From the NCBI GenBank assembly GCA_030037215.1, contig JASHRS010000276.1:1-41988 (forward strand): DNA of 41,988 nucleotides. The letters are read 5' to 3'. The stretch's first letter is position 1; each line of letters starts with the position of its first letter. A program made the translations under genes and the position numbers. The notes below the pieces were generated by a model, which searched no databases, was not told where the DNA came from, and saw only the letters and a program-made list of their open reading frames with translations. This document shows positions 16,855 through 24,893 of this stretch, piece by piece. The DNA comes from Silvibacterium sp. (GTDB taxonomy: Bacteria > Acidobacteriota > Terriglobia > Terriglobales > Acidobacteriaceae).

Positions 16855-18297
16855 TTAGTCTCCACTGCTGAGCATCTGGATCAGCTGGTAATAGAAATCC
16901 AGCCCGCGGTCGAAGGATTCCATCGGAAGCCGCTCGTCGCGCGCATGCGCGCGAACATCGCTGGTTTCAATCGCAATGCCGGAGATGCCGTAAGATGGCA
17001 CTCCCGCAGCCATTGTGTACACGCTGTCTGAGGCTCCGGTGGCCATGGTGGGGATCACAGGCGCGCCCGGCCACATCTTTGCAGAGAGCTTGTCCATGGC
17101 CGCCATGATCTCCGGATTCAGCGGAGCAGGCGGAAGTTGTTTTCTGTCGGGAGCAACGTCCAGAAAAACACCCGTGTCGTCTGCAAACCAGACCGCGACC
17201 TTCGGATCGGCAAAGATGCCGACCAATTGCTGCTGAATCTGTCTAAGCGTGTAGCCGGGCAGAATGCGGCAGTTGACGATGGCTGTTGCACGCTGCGGTA
17301 GTGCATTGTTGGCCAGACCCGCATTGAAGCGCGTGGCCACGCAGGTTGTGTGCATGATCGAGTTCCACTCAGGATTAACGGAAAGCCGCGCGATTGCCGC
17401 AGGGTCCGGACTGGGCTTCAGGATGGCCTTGATATCGGCGGCATTCTGGCCGGTCACCAGCGTGCTCATGCGCTGGAAGTAGGCTCGCGTTACCGCATTC
17501 AGCTCAAACGGAAACTTGTAGTCCTGCAAGCGTCCCAGCGCATCGGCTACGTGGTAGATGGCGTTGTCGGGAACAGGCAGCGAGCTGTGACCGCCGGGGT
17601 TCGTGGTAACAAGCTGAAAGTCGCCATAGAGTTTTTCCGTGGCATCGATATCTACGCTCACCGCTTTGCCGTTGACCAGGTCCACGCCGCCGCCATCCGG
17701 ATTGAGCACATATCCAGCCTGTATCAGCTCGGGATGATTTTTGACCAGCCAGCGCACCCCATTGAACCTTCCGCTCTCTTCACCCGCAGTCAGGGCAAGA
17801 ATCAGATCGCGATCCGGCACATAGTGCGCCTTGTGCATTTCGATAAAGCTGGTGACCAGGATCGCGTCGTTGTCTTTCATGTCCTGTGTGCCGCGCCCGT
17901 ACCAGAAGCCGTCCTTCTCTACAAATTTGAAGGGATCGGTCTGCCATTCCTCACGCGGCGCCTCGACTACATCGAGATGGCAGATAAACAGAATCGGCTT
18001 TTTCTTTCCAGTCCCGTGGATGCGGACGACGAGGTTCTCCTTGCTGTCGCTTTCGCCGCCGAGAAAAAGGTCTTCCTGGGGGAATCCCGCGTCGCGAAAC
18101 CGCTGCTCCATCTCCTTCGCGGCGGTAGTCACGTTGCCCACTGAGTCGGTGGTGTTGGTTTCGACGAGCTGCTTGAAAATGTCGCGGGCAAGCTGGTGTC
18201 CGGCGTCGTCAACCTGAGCAGGAGACGCAGGCGTAAGAGCGAAGACGAGTGAGAACAGCGAAATCGGCAGCAGGCGGCGAAAAACGAACTGGAGCAT
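16855..18297 (-). CDS. Secreted M20-family metallopeptidase
   Basis: The 480-residue protein starts with a signal peptide (MLQFVFRRLLP, a hydrophobic core, PASPAQ). The zinc-site motifs of M20 carboxypeptidase/deacylase enzymes follow: ICHLDVV, GRGTQDMKDNDA with the bridging Asp, and TAGEESG with the catalytic and ligand Glu pair. A dimerisation insert lies around residues 225-360, then ASDSVYTMAAGVPSYG near the end, where a late His (DVRAHARDER) would complete the site. It should hydrolyse peptides or N-acyl amino acids in the periplasm; the substrate is not visible. AAGGGA lies 8 bases before the ATG. It begins 42 bases after fabI on the same strand, so the two may share a transcript. Confidence 0.88.
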   Translation of the reverse strand: MLQFVFRRLLPISLFSLVFALTPASPAQVDDAGHQLARDIFKQLVETNTTDSVGNVTTAAKEMEQRFRDAGFPQEDLFLGGESDSKENLVVRIHGTGKKKPILFICHLDVVEAPREEWQTDPFKFVEKDGFWYGRGTQDMKDNDAILVTSFIEMHKAHYVPDRDLILALTAGEESGRFNGVRWLVKNHPELIQAGYVLNPDGGGVDLVNGKAVSVDIDATEKLYGDFQLVTTNPGGHSSLPVPDNAIYHVADALGRLQDYKFPFELNAVTRAYFQRMSTLVTGQNAADIKAILKPSPDPAAIARLSVNPEWNSIMHTTCVATRFNAGLANNALPQRATAIVNCRILPGYTLRQIQQQLVGIFADPKVAVWFADDTGVFLDVAPDRKQLPPAPLNPEIMAAMDKLSAKMWPGAPVIPTMATGASDSVYTMAAGVPSYGISGIAIETSDVRAHARDERLPMESFDRGLDFYYQLIQMLSSGD

Positions 18298-18339
18298 AGG
18301 TCTGTCCCTTGCAGAAAAAAATCGGTTCCTGTACGGCGC

Positions 18340-19107
18340 TTAGAAGCCCATGATGTTGTAGCCGGAGTCGACATAAAGTACCTCGCCAGTGACTCCGCTC
18401 GAAAGCTCGGAGGCAAGGTAAACGGCGGTAGTGCCGACTTCGGGTTGTGTAGTGTTGCGGTGCAATGGAGCGCGCTCGGCGTGGTACTTGAGCATCTCGC
18501 TGAGCGATCCGATGCCGCGCGCGGCCAGTGTCATGATTGGGCCGGCAGAGATGGCATTCACGCGGATGTTCTGCTTGCCGAGATCGGCGGCAAGGTAACG
18601 GACCGTCGCTTCCAGCGCAGCCTTGGCGACACCCATGACCTTGTAGTGGGGGACGACTTTTTCGGCTCCGTAGTAGGTGAGCGTGATAATGCTGCCGCCA
18701 TCGGTCATCAGCGGAGCGGCTGCGCGGCTGAGCGCGATCAGCGAGTAGGCGCTCACGTCGTGGGCGATACGGAAGCCTTCACGCGTAGTCTGCAGAAAAT
18801 CGTTCTTCAGGTCCTGCGCGGGCGCATAGGCAATAGCGTGCACCAGCACGTGCAGCTTGCCGTAGCTCTCTTTGAGATGCGCGAAGACCTGATCGATCTC
18901 GGCATCATTCGAAACGTCGCACTGGAAGGCCTCGGCTCCCGGCAGATCGGCGATGAGGTCATAGGCTTCGGCCTTCATGCGCTCGTTCTGGTAGCCGATG
19001 GCGAGCTTCGCGCCCGCCTGATGCAGCTTCTGCGCGATGCCCCATGCAATCGAGCGCTTGTTTGCGAGTCCAAAGACGACGGCCACGCGGCCTTCAAGGT
19101 TGAGCAT
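18340..19107 (-). CDS. fabI: Enoyl-[acyl-carrier-protein] reductase (NADH)
   Basis: The 255-residue short-chain dehydrogenase carries out the last reduction of each fatty-acid elongation cycle in the cytoplasm. The FabI form of the nucleotide-binding motif, GLANKRSIAWGIA, starts at residue 13. The catalytic Tyr155-X6-Lys162 pair is in YYGAEKVVPHYKVMGVAKAAL, with Tyr145/146 before it, as in E. coli FabI (262 aa). The C-terminus GEVLYVDSGYNIMG is also diagnostic. ATG at 19107 is chosen because GGAGG stands 11 bases before it and the protein then starts at the normal MLNLEGR. A longer frame upstream would overlap the divergent methyltransferase gene. The gene is followed by the M20 peptidase. 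Confidence 0.95.
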   Translation of the reverse strand: MLNLEGRVAVVFGLANKRSIAWGIAQKLHQAGAKLAIGYQNERMKAEAYDLIADLPGAEAFQCDVSNDAEIDQVFAHLKESYGKLHVLVHAIAYAPAQDLKNDFLQTTREGFRIAHDVSAYSLIALSRAAAPLMTDGGSIITLTYYGAEKVVPHYKVMGVAKAALEATVRYLAADLGKQNIRVNAISAGPIMTLAARGIGSLSEMLKYHAERAPLHRNTTQPEVGTTAVYLASELSSGVTGEVLYVDSGYNIMGF

Positions 19108-19118
19108 GTGTCTTGATT

Positions 19119-19123
19119 CCTCC
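19119..19123 (-). promoter_or_regulatory. Shine-Dalgarno site of fabI
   Basis: GGAGG on the minus strand, 11 bases before ATG at 19107. It decides this start over an in-frame upstream ATG (MLISLEEA) inside the 76-base divergent intergenic region. Confidence 0.6.
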
Positions 19124-19183
19124 AGGGCTTCCTCCAAAGAGATAAGCATAGCAGTCCTGAAAGTTAAACTACGGGGAACGGAC

Positions 19184-20026
19184 ATGGAAGAAGCAAAGCC
19201 ATCGCGAACAGCGCTGCGCGTAGCAATGCGGCGCGCTGCGCACCAGATATACGATTCGCCGCTGGTATTTGAAGACCCGATTGCGGTTCCGATTCTGGGC
19301 GAGGAATACGGGGAGGAGCTGCGGCGCGATTCCGTGAGCCGCGACCAGCCTTTTTCTGTGGCAATGCGGGCATTCATCGTAGCGCGCAGCCGCTATGCTG
19401 AGGGCAATCTTCGCCGCGCAGTCGAAGCCGGAGTGTGGCAGTATGTTCTGCTCGGTGCCGGACTCGATACTTTCGCCTATCGCAATCCGTGGCCCGAGCT
19501 GCACGTGTTCGAGGTGGACCATCCCGCCACGCAGCAGTGGAAACGCGAACTTATTGCCAGGAATCGAATTGCGGTTCCGGAGAACTTGACGTATGCTGCC
19601 GTGGATTTCGAGCGGCAATCGTTGTCTGAGAGGCTAGCCGAGTCAGGTTTCGATGAGAATGCGCCGGCCTTTTTCGCGTGGCTGGGCGTGGTTCCGTATC
19701 TCACGCTGCCGGCCTTTCGCGGAACGGTCGACTACATCGCGTCGCAGGCGAAGGGAAGCGGAGTAGCGCTGGACTACGGTCTTCCACGGGACGCGGTTCC
19801 TCCGATGGAGCGGATGGCGCTCGACGCACTTGCAGCGCGTGTGAAGATGGCTGGTGAGCCGTTCCGGTTATTTTTCACCCCTGACCGCATTGCCGCCGAG
19901 TTTGTGGCGTTCAGAGACCTGGAAGATATGGGGACTCTTGAAGTGAATGCGCGATATTTCCAAGGACGTCGCGACAAGCTGAAGTGGCTTGGCTCCGCAG
20001 CGCGCCTCTTCAGCGCCTGGGTCTGA
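19184..20026 (+). CDS. Class I SAM-dependent methyltransferase, LCMT/TIGR00027 type
   Basis: The 280-residue cytoplasmic protein has the SAM-binding motif YVLLGAGLDTFAYR (GAGLD at 91-95) and an acidic motif EVDHPATQQWKRE shortly after, the pattern of the leucine carboxyl methyltransferase-like family (TIGR00027). Members methylate carboxyl or hydroxyl groups of natural products or are uncharacterised, so the substrate is unknown. The N-terminal helix RTALRVAMRRAAHQIYD and LVFEDPIAVPIL are conserved in the family. ATG at 19184 is preceded by GGGGAACGGAC. It is divergent from fabI with a short shared promoter region and convergent with murI. Confidence 0.85.
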   Translation: MEEAKPSRTALRVAMRRAAHQIYDSPLVFEDPIAVPILGEEYGEELRRDSVSRDQPFSVAMRAFIVARSRYAEGNLRRAVEAGVWQYVLLGAGLDTFAYRNPWPELHVFEVDHPATQQWKRELIARNRIAVPENLTYAAVDFERQSLSERLAESGFDENAPAFFAWLGVVPYLTLPAFRGTVDYIASQAKGSGVALDYGLPRDAVPPMERMALDALAARVKMAGEPFRLFFTPDRIAAEFVAFRDLEDMGTLEVNARYFQGRRDKLKWLGSAARLFSAWV

Positions 20027-20042
20027 GCCTTCAGCAGCTCAG

Positions 20043-20079
20043 CGAGCCCTCAGCCTCCTAACGAGCCCTCAGCCTCCTA
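20043..20079. repeat. Tandem 19-base duplication at the murI 3' end
   Basis: An 18-base unit, CGAGCCCTCAGCCTCCTA, occurs at 20043-20060 and again at 20062-20079 (period 19). The second copy contains the murI stop codon and last two codons; the first lies just beyond the stop. This is most simply a slippage or short tandem duplication. Confidence 0.9.
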
Positions 20080-20869
20080 GGTCGATAAGCTGGACATAAT
20101 CAATTGGCTGGCCGAGGAAGCGCGTGCCCAGCTTCCGGAACTTCTGCACGGAGTCGGTGGCATAAAAGCTGCGCTCCGGTGGCTGATCGGCTTCCGGTGC
20201 GGGGATGGTGAGCGAGCCCGCGACCTGCGTTGCCGTGGCATCGGCCGAGTCTATGACTTTGATGGTCGACGGCAGCTTGCGCTCGATGTTGGCGCGCAGC
20301 AACGGGTAATGGGTACAGCCGAGCACAAGCGTGTCGGGGTTGAGCCCTTCGCGCGCGGAATCTTCCAGCAACTCATCGAGATAAATCTTCAAAACTTCTT
20401 CGGTCACCGGATGGTCGATCCAGCCCTCTTCGACCAATGGAACCAGCAAAGGGCAGGCTTTTTCATAAGCGTGCAGATCCCGTTCGCGGCAAGCCGCGGC
20501 GTAGGCGTGGCTTTCGACGGTGGCAGCCGTGGCGATCACGAGGATGTCTCCGGTTTTGGTGGAAGCCTGCGCCGCGTTGGCTCCGGTTTCGATCACGCCG
20601 AGCACAGGAACGGGAACCGCGTCACGAATGGCGTCGAGCGCGAGGGCCGAGGCTGTGTTGCAGGCGATCACGAGATATTCAGCTCCCTGATCGATGAGGA
20701 AACGCGCGCTTGAGACAGCATAGCGCGCAACGGTGGCCCGCGATTTGGCTCCATACGGAAGACGCGCTGTATCGCCGAGGTAGACGTAGTCAGCAGTGGG
20801 CAGCCGGTCGAGCAGCGCACGCAGGACGGTAAGGCCGCCGAAGCCGGAGTCGAAGACGCCTATGTTCAT
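20069..20869 (-). CDS. murI: Glutamate racemase
   Basis: The 266-residue enzyme makes D-glutamate for peptidoglycan in the cytoplasm. The N-terminus GVFDSGFGGLTVLR with DSG, YLGDTARLPYG, and the two cysteine acid/base motifs ACNTAS and GCTHYPLL are all present. Length is normal for MurI. The ATG overlaps the stop of the GerMN gene as ATGA, so it is translationally coupled as the last gene of the DUF1015-amidase-GerMN-murI unit. The last codons and stop lie in a 19-base tandem duplication. It converges on the methyltransferase gene. Confidence 0.96.
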   Translation of the reverse strand: MNIGVFDSGFGGLTVLRALLDRLPTADYVYLGDTARLPYGAKSRATVARYAVSSARFLIDQGAEYLVIACNTASALALDAIRDAVPVPVLGVIETGANAAQASTKTGDILVIATAATVESHAYAAACRERDLHAYEKACPLLVPLVEEGWIDHPVTEEVLKIYLDELLEDSAREGLNPDTLVLGCTHYPLLRANIERKLPSTIKVIDSADATATQVAGSLTIPAPEADQPPERSFYATDSVQKFRKLGTRFLGQPIDYVQLIDLGG

Positions 20870-21540
20870 GGTTGCTGAGGGCCTGTCGTCGTATCCGCGG
20901 TGAGGTAGGTGCGCGTAAGGTCGGCGTGCCCGGCAAGCGTCTCCGCGGGATGGCCGTCAATGAGGAAGCGGACCTCCGTGATCGAGGGGATGTTGGCGTG
21001 CAGCGTGCCGATGATGGAAAGCAGGGTCAGCGTCTCCGGCTCAATGCCCGAGGGATGGGATGCCACAAATGCGGCGCTGAAGTCAACGACAGCGAGCGTG
21101 CCTTGGCCAACACTGCCGGACTTTTGAGATGTGACTCCCTGAGGGGTGGGCATGAGGAACACGCTGTCGATGCCTGCATTGGAATTCGGCTCGGCGGATT
21201 CGTCGTTGGCGCTGGGCGCGGCGGCAATCGGGTGCGTGGAGTGCGGATCGCGGAAACTCTCGATCAGCGCTTCGAGCAGAACGCGTGCCTTGGTGCTGTC
21301 GTCAGCGGGCAATGACAAGGAGCGCTGCACCTCCTCAAGCGAGCCGTCAAGATCGTTGGGGATAACGAGGGTAACGGTCTGCGGTGCTGTAGATTCAGTG
21401 TCCTCGACGACAGGGGTTGCATTCTGCACGGTATACAGACGATCGTGGGCGCGCTCGCGCAGGCGGATGAGGATGGCCGACATAATGACGACAGAAATGA
21501 GCAGGAACGCAAATAGAATGCGCTGCGCGCGGGAGATCAT
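20866..21540 (-). CDS. Membrane-anchored GerMN-domain protein
   Basis: The 224-residue protein has one N-terminal membrane anchor (ILFAFLLISVVIMSAILI, residues 8-25) and then an exported domain. The core is a GerMN domain: QTVTLVIPNDLDG, STKARVLLEALIES, then GTLAVVDFSAAF, LTLLSIIGTL and EVRFLIDGHPAETLAGHADL. The domain is known from GerM of spore formers but is widespread in non-sporulating bacteria, often beside cell-wall genes. Here it is joined by four-base ATGA overlaps to the amidase before it and murI after it, which suggests a role in peptidoglycan handling in the periplasm. Function unproven. Confidence 0.82.
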   Translation of the reverse strand: MISRAQRILFAFLLISVVIMSAILIRLRERAHDRLYTVQNATPVVEDTESTAPQTVTLVIPNDLDGSLEEVQRSLSLPADDSTKARVLLEALIESFRDPHSTHPIAAAPSANDESAEPNSNAGIDSVFLMPTPQGVTSQKSGSVGQGTLAVVDFSAAFVASHPSGIEPETLTLLSIIGTLHANIPSITEVRFLIDGHPAETLAGHADLTRTYLTADTTTGPQQP

Positions 21541-22295
21541 GGCTGCTCTCTCCAGTCATTACGCCACTCCTCGATGGCGGCGGCCAGCGCATCGAGGATG
21601 GTGCGCTGATAGGCCGTGTCGGTGATCGGCCTGGCTTTGGTGGAGGATCCGGCCTCGAGCGGCGCGACTTCGACCGCAACCGCAGGGCAGGCAAAACTGT
21701 CCATGGGCTGCAGTGAGGTACGGCCGAGCGTGACGGGGATTTCGGCGTGAGAAAGGGCGGAGTCGATATCGGACGAGAGCTTCAGGCTCTGCGTTACATA
21801 GGCTGACTGGGCCGTCTGCCAGGGCATGAACTTCACCACGGGTGTTGGCGCCAGCGACGACGTGTAAATATGCACTCCGCTGCCAGTGGCCGTCGCATGG
21901 ATGAGGAGGCAGGCGGCAAACGGGGTGCGGTCCGCAATCTCCGCGCGGCTGTCCGCAGGCAGCATTGCGTCGGAGTTGCGCGTGGTGGAGACATCGATGC
22001 CACGCGCCGCGAGCATGGAGCGGAGCTGGCCGGCGAGATCCAGCGTAAGGTCTTTTTCGAGCAGCGAGGGCGTAAGGCGTGCGCCAATGTCGCTGCCCCC
22101 ATGCGCGGCATCCAGTAAGACCATAAAGCGCGGGGTGACCTGCGGCGCAGCAGCCGGAGGCGCTGCGGGAACAGGCGGCAAGGCCGGAGTCTGCGCCGGA
22201 GGGGGCGGTGCAGGCGCGGCCTGTCCTGCGAGCAAAATAGGCAGCGCAAGGCTGATGACAGCGCAAAGGCCAGCCCGATATTTATTCCAATGCAT
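21537..22295 (-). CDS. Secreted N-acetylmuramoyl-L-alanine amidase, Amidase_3
   Basis: The 252-residue product has a signal peptide (residues 1-24), a Pro/Ala-rich linker (about 26-54) and one Amidase_3 catalytic domain. The zinc ligands and catalytic Glu can be seen: His65 in LLDAAHGGSDIG, Glu80 in SLLEKDL, His133 in LLIHATA, and Glu209 in AVEVAPLE. It would cut the amide bond between MurNAc and the stem peptide in the periplasm. No SPOR, LysM or AMIN domain is attached. ATG at 22295 gives a sensible signal peptide; the frame overlaps the end of the upstream DUF1015 gene by 14 bases. The stop overlaps the next gene as ATGA. Confidence 0.88.
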   Translation of the reverse strand: MHWNKYRAGLCAVISLALPILLAGQAAPAPPPPAQTPALPPVPAAPPAAAPQVTPRFMVLLDAAHGGSDIGARLTPSLLEKDLTLDLAGQLRSMLAARGIDVSTTRNSDAMLPADSRAEIADRTPFAACLLIHATATGSGVHIYTSSLAPTPVVKFMPWQTAQSAYVTQSLKLSSDIDSALSHAEIPVTLGRTSLQPMDSFACPAVAVEVAPLEAGSSTKARPITDTAYQRTILDALAAAIEEWRNDWREQP

Positions 22296-23625
22296 AGATG
22301 GTGAGGCCGCTGAGCAGCTTGGGGAAGAAATCGGTGGATTTTTGCGGCATAACCTCTCCGGCAAAGGCGACTTCGCGCAGTTCGTCCAGAGTTACCGGGT
22401 TCATCAGGAAGGCTGCGTCGGCTTCGTTCCGGGCGACTTGGCTGACCGCCTCAGCGGCGTCGCGCAGGTAGCGGATATTGGTCTGTTGTCGAATGGCCTC
22501 AGGCGTAATCCCCAGGGCTTTTTCAAGAACCAGGGCATGGAGCTGCACCGTATCCAGGTGGCGCTGGCGTTCAGAAATATCCTTGAGAGCAGTATTCACC
22601 GCTTCCTCTTTTGCACTGAGGAGGTAATTCCCGGAAGCAGTCACAGCGACGAAGGCCGTCTTGCCCTGCACGGCCTTGAGCCGTGCGATAAGTTCTTCCG
22701 GATCAGCAATCGCCAGAGGCTCAACGGCAAAATATGGCTGCAGGCTCTCGAGGAATCGGGCCGGATCGAAACCCGCGAGGCTGTGTACAACTCGATGCGT
22801 GGGCAGAATGACCAGTCCCTGCGCGTCCATGTTGACGAATGTCATCATCGTGGCGGCTTCGGGATACGGCGGTTGGGCTGCGGAATCAGGGTTTCGCTCG
22901 GCCGGGGCAGTCGATTCTTGAGGTGCTTGCTCACGGGCGTATTGCAGGGCCGTCTCATATCTATGGTGGCCGTCTGCAATGATGAGCTTCCTGTCTTCGA
23001 GCGCCGTAGTGAGCAGGTTGATGGTTGAAGGATCACTCACACGCCAGACGCGATGCACGGTCTCGTACTCGTCGGTAACTTCAATATCCGGTGCGGCAGT
23101 GGAATCGAACAGAAGCCGCTCGGCGGTGAGACCGGGGTCGGAGTAAAGCATAAAGATCTGGCCAAAGTATGCACGGGTGGCACGGAGCAGGTTCAGGCGG
23201 TCGCTTTTGGGCTTGGAAAGAGTTTGTTCGTGGCGAAAGACAACCTTTGCGGAGTAATCGTACAGTTCCCCGAGAGCAATAAAGCCGCGGCGTTCACAGC
23301 GAGTCTCCACCCCGAGGGCGGGACCGGGAACGGCGAAAGTCTGCGAATAGGCATAGATGCACGGCTCGCCCTCCTGAGTGAAGACTCCTTCACGCCGCCA
23401 GGAGGCAAAATCTCTTGCGGCGCGCTGGTAAACGTCCTGGGCTCCATCCCCATCAAACAATTCAGGAAGGCCGAGAATGATGCGCACCAGGTTGTATGGG
23501 CTGCGCTGGTAATAGGCCTGCTGCATGGCAGGAGTTATTTTGTCGTAGGGTTGAGTCACCACGTCCTGAAGCCGGACCAGCGACGGGTTGTAGCGAAGCG
23601 CGCGAAATGGGTAAATCCTTGCCAT
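22282..23625 (-). CDS. DUF1015 family protein
   Basis: The 447-residue soluble protein begins ARIYPFRALRYN and VVTQPYDKITPAMQQAYY, the characteristic opening of DUF1015. DGHHRYETALQY and a central TMMTFVNMDAQGLVILPTHRVVH segment are also typical. The family is widespread and has no established biochemical function; the DGHHRY segment resembles a nucleotide- or metal-handling site, which is inference. It is the first gene of a leftward unit that continues with amidase, GerMN and murI, overlapping the amidase by 14 bases. The gene is divergent from the VWFA pair. Confidence 0.88.
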   Translation of the reverse strand: MARIYPFRALRYNPSLVRLQDVVTQPYDKITPAMQQAYYQRSPYNLVRIILGLPELFDGDGAQDVYQRAARDFASWRREGVFTQEGEPCIYAYSQTFAVPGPALGVETRCERRGFIALGELYDYSAKVVFRHEQTLSKPKSDRLNLLRATRAYFGQIFMLYSDPGLTAERLLFDSTAAPDIEVTDEYETVHRVWRVSDPSTINLLTTALEDRKLIIADGHHRYETALQYAREQAPQESTAPAERNPDSAAQPPYPEAATMMTFVNMDAQGLVILPTHRVVHSLAGFDPARFLESLQPYFAVEPLAIADPEELIARLKAVQGKTAFVAVTASGNYLLSAKEEAVNTALKDISERQRHLDTVQLHALVLEKALGITPEAIRQQTNIRYLRDAAEAVSQVARNEADAAFLMNPVTLDELREVAFAGEVMPQKSTDFFPKLLSGLTIYALE

Positions 23626-23822
23626 TCTTTAAGGTCGTATGCCGGCGGACGCCCCGGCGGCCGTTATCTATCTGTGCAGAGAATCATGCCCGATTGTAAA
23701 TCAGTCCCCGAATGGGACCGGATTGCCGCTCATATTGCCGGAGAAGATGCGGGATGGGAGCAAAAGCCTCTGCATCGTGCTAGGATGCCCAACACAAGCG
23801 CGTGCGAGGGGCTAAACCTGTT

Positions 23823-24893
23823 ATGAAATTTTCCTCACATTCCGATGCTCATTCACCACGGACGTGGGGAAGATTGCGCTTATTGCTGCCCGTTGTTTTC
23901 CTGTCTATCGGGGCCTTGTGCGCATCCCTGGGTGCTCATGCACAGGAAGACGACCCGCTGAATAAAGTTCATGTGCAGCCGCCCGCACCTGCGACACCTC
24001 CACCCAGCAATCAGCCGCCGGCGGTTGAGGGCCCCGCGGGGCTCACGGCGCGGCCTAACGAGCGTTTCCGCGTCAATGTCAACCTGGTTCTGGTTCCGCT
24101 AACAGTGACCGATCCGATGGATCGCCTGGTAACCGGGCTGGAAAAGGACAATTTCTTTATTTACGAAGACAATCGTCCGCAGAAGATTACTTCGTTTTCC
24201 ACGGAAGACGCGCCGGTCTCCATCGGGGTGATCTTCGACATGAGCGGCAGCATGGCCGACAAGATCCTGCGGGCACGCGACTCGATTCTGGAGTTCATGA
24301 AAACCTCGAACCCGCAGGACGAGTATTTCGTCATCGGCTTCAATGATCGCCCCGAGCTGATGGAAGATTTTACCTCGTCGACGGAGCAGATCGAAGAGCG
24401 GCTGGCAAATGTGAAGGCGGGGCATCGTACCGCGCTGCTCGATGCTATCTATTACGGCCTGGACAAAATGAAACAGGCAAAATATCCGCGCAAGGCGCTG
24501 CTGGTCGTCTCCGACGGCGGCGACAACCGCAGCCGCTATACAGAAGGCGAAGTGCGCTCCGTGGTGCGCGAGGCGGACGTGCAGATTTACTCCATCGGGA
24601 TTTTTGACGCTGAGGCTCCGACAACCGAGGAGCGCATGGGGCCGATTCTGCTCAGCGATATCAGCGATGAGACCGGAGGCAGGCTGTTCAAGGTGGACGA
24701 CCTTTCCGAGATGGGCGACGTCGCTGCCAAGATCAGCGCCGAGCTGCGCAACGAATATGTGCTTGGTTATAAACCAATCGACGATAAACACGACGGCAAG
24801 TGGCGTAAAGTGAAAGTAAAGCTGGTTCCCCCGCCGGGGTTGCCACCGCTGACGGTTCACGCCCGTAACGGATACTATGCGCCTTTGCAGTAG
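23823..24893 (+). CDS. Secreted VWFA-related acidobacterial domain protein, copy 1
   Basis: The 356-residue product has a signal peptide ending near AHAQ (residue 41), a Pro-rich stretch, then a short beta-rich lead (NVNLVLVPLTVTDPMDRLVTGL) and a von Willebrand A domain. The metal-ion MIDAS motif is DMSGS (residues 139-143), with a later VVSDGGDN. This order is that of TIGR03436, a family seen mainly in Acidobacteria. The protein probably acts in the periplasm or outside as a binding protein; ligand unknown. ATG at 23823 gives the best signal peptide; an in-frame GTG lies 21 bases before it. The last 17 bases overlap the next, homologous gene. Confidence 0.87.
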   Translation: MKFSSHSDAHSPRTWGRLRLLLPVVFLSIGALCASLGAHAQEDDPLNKVHVQPPAPATPPPSNQPPAVEGPAGLTARPNERFRVNVNLVLVPLTVTDPMDRLVTGLEKDNFFIYEDNRPQKITSFSTEDAPVSIGVIFDMSGSMADKILRARDSILEFMKTSNPQDEYFVIGFNDRPELMEDFTSSTEQIEERLANVKAGHRTALLDAIYYGLDKMKQAKYPRKALLVVSDGGDNRSRYTEGEVRSVVREADVQIYSIGIFDAEAPTTEERMGPILLSDISDETGGRLFKVDDLSEMGDVAAKISAELRNEYVLGYKPIDDKHDGKWRKVKVKLVPPPGLPPLTVHARNGYYAPLQ

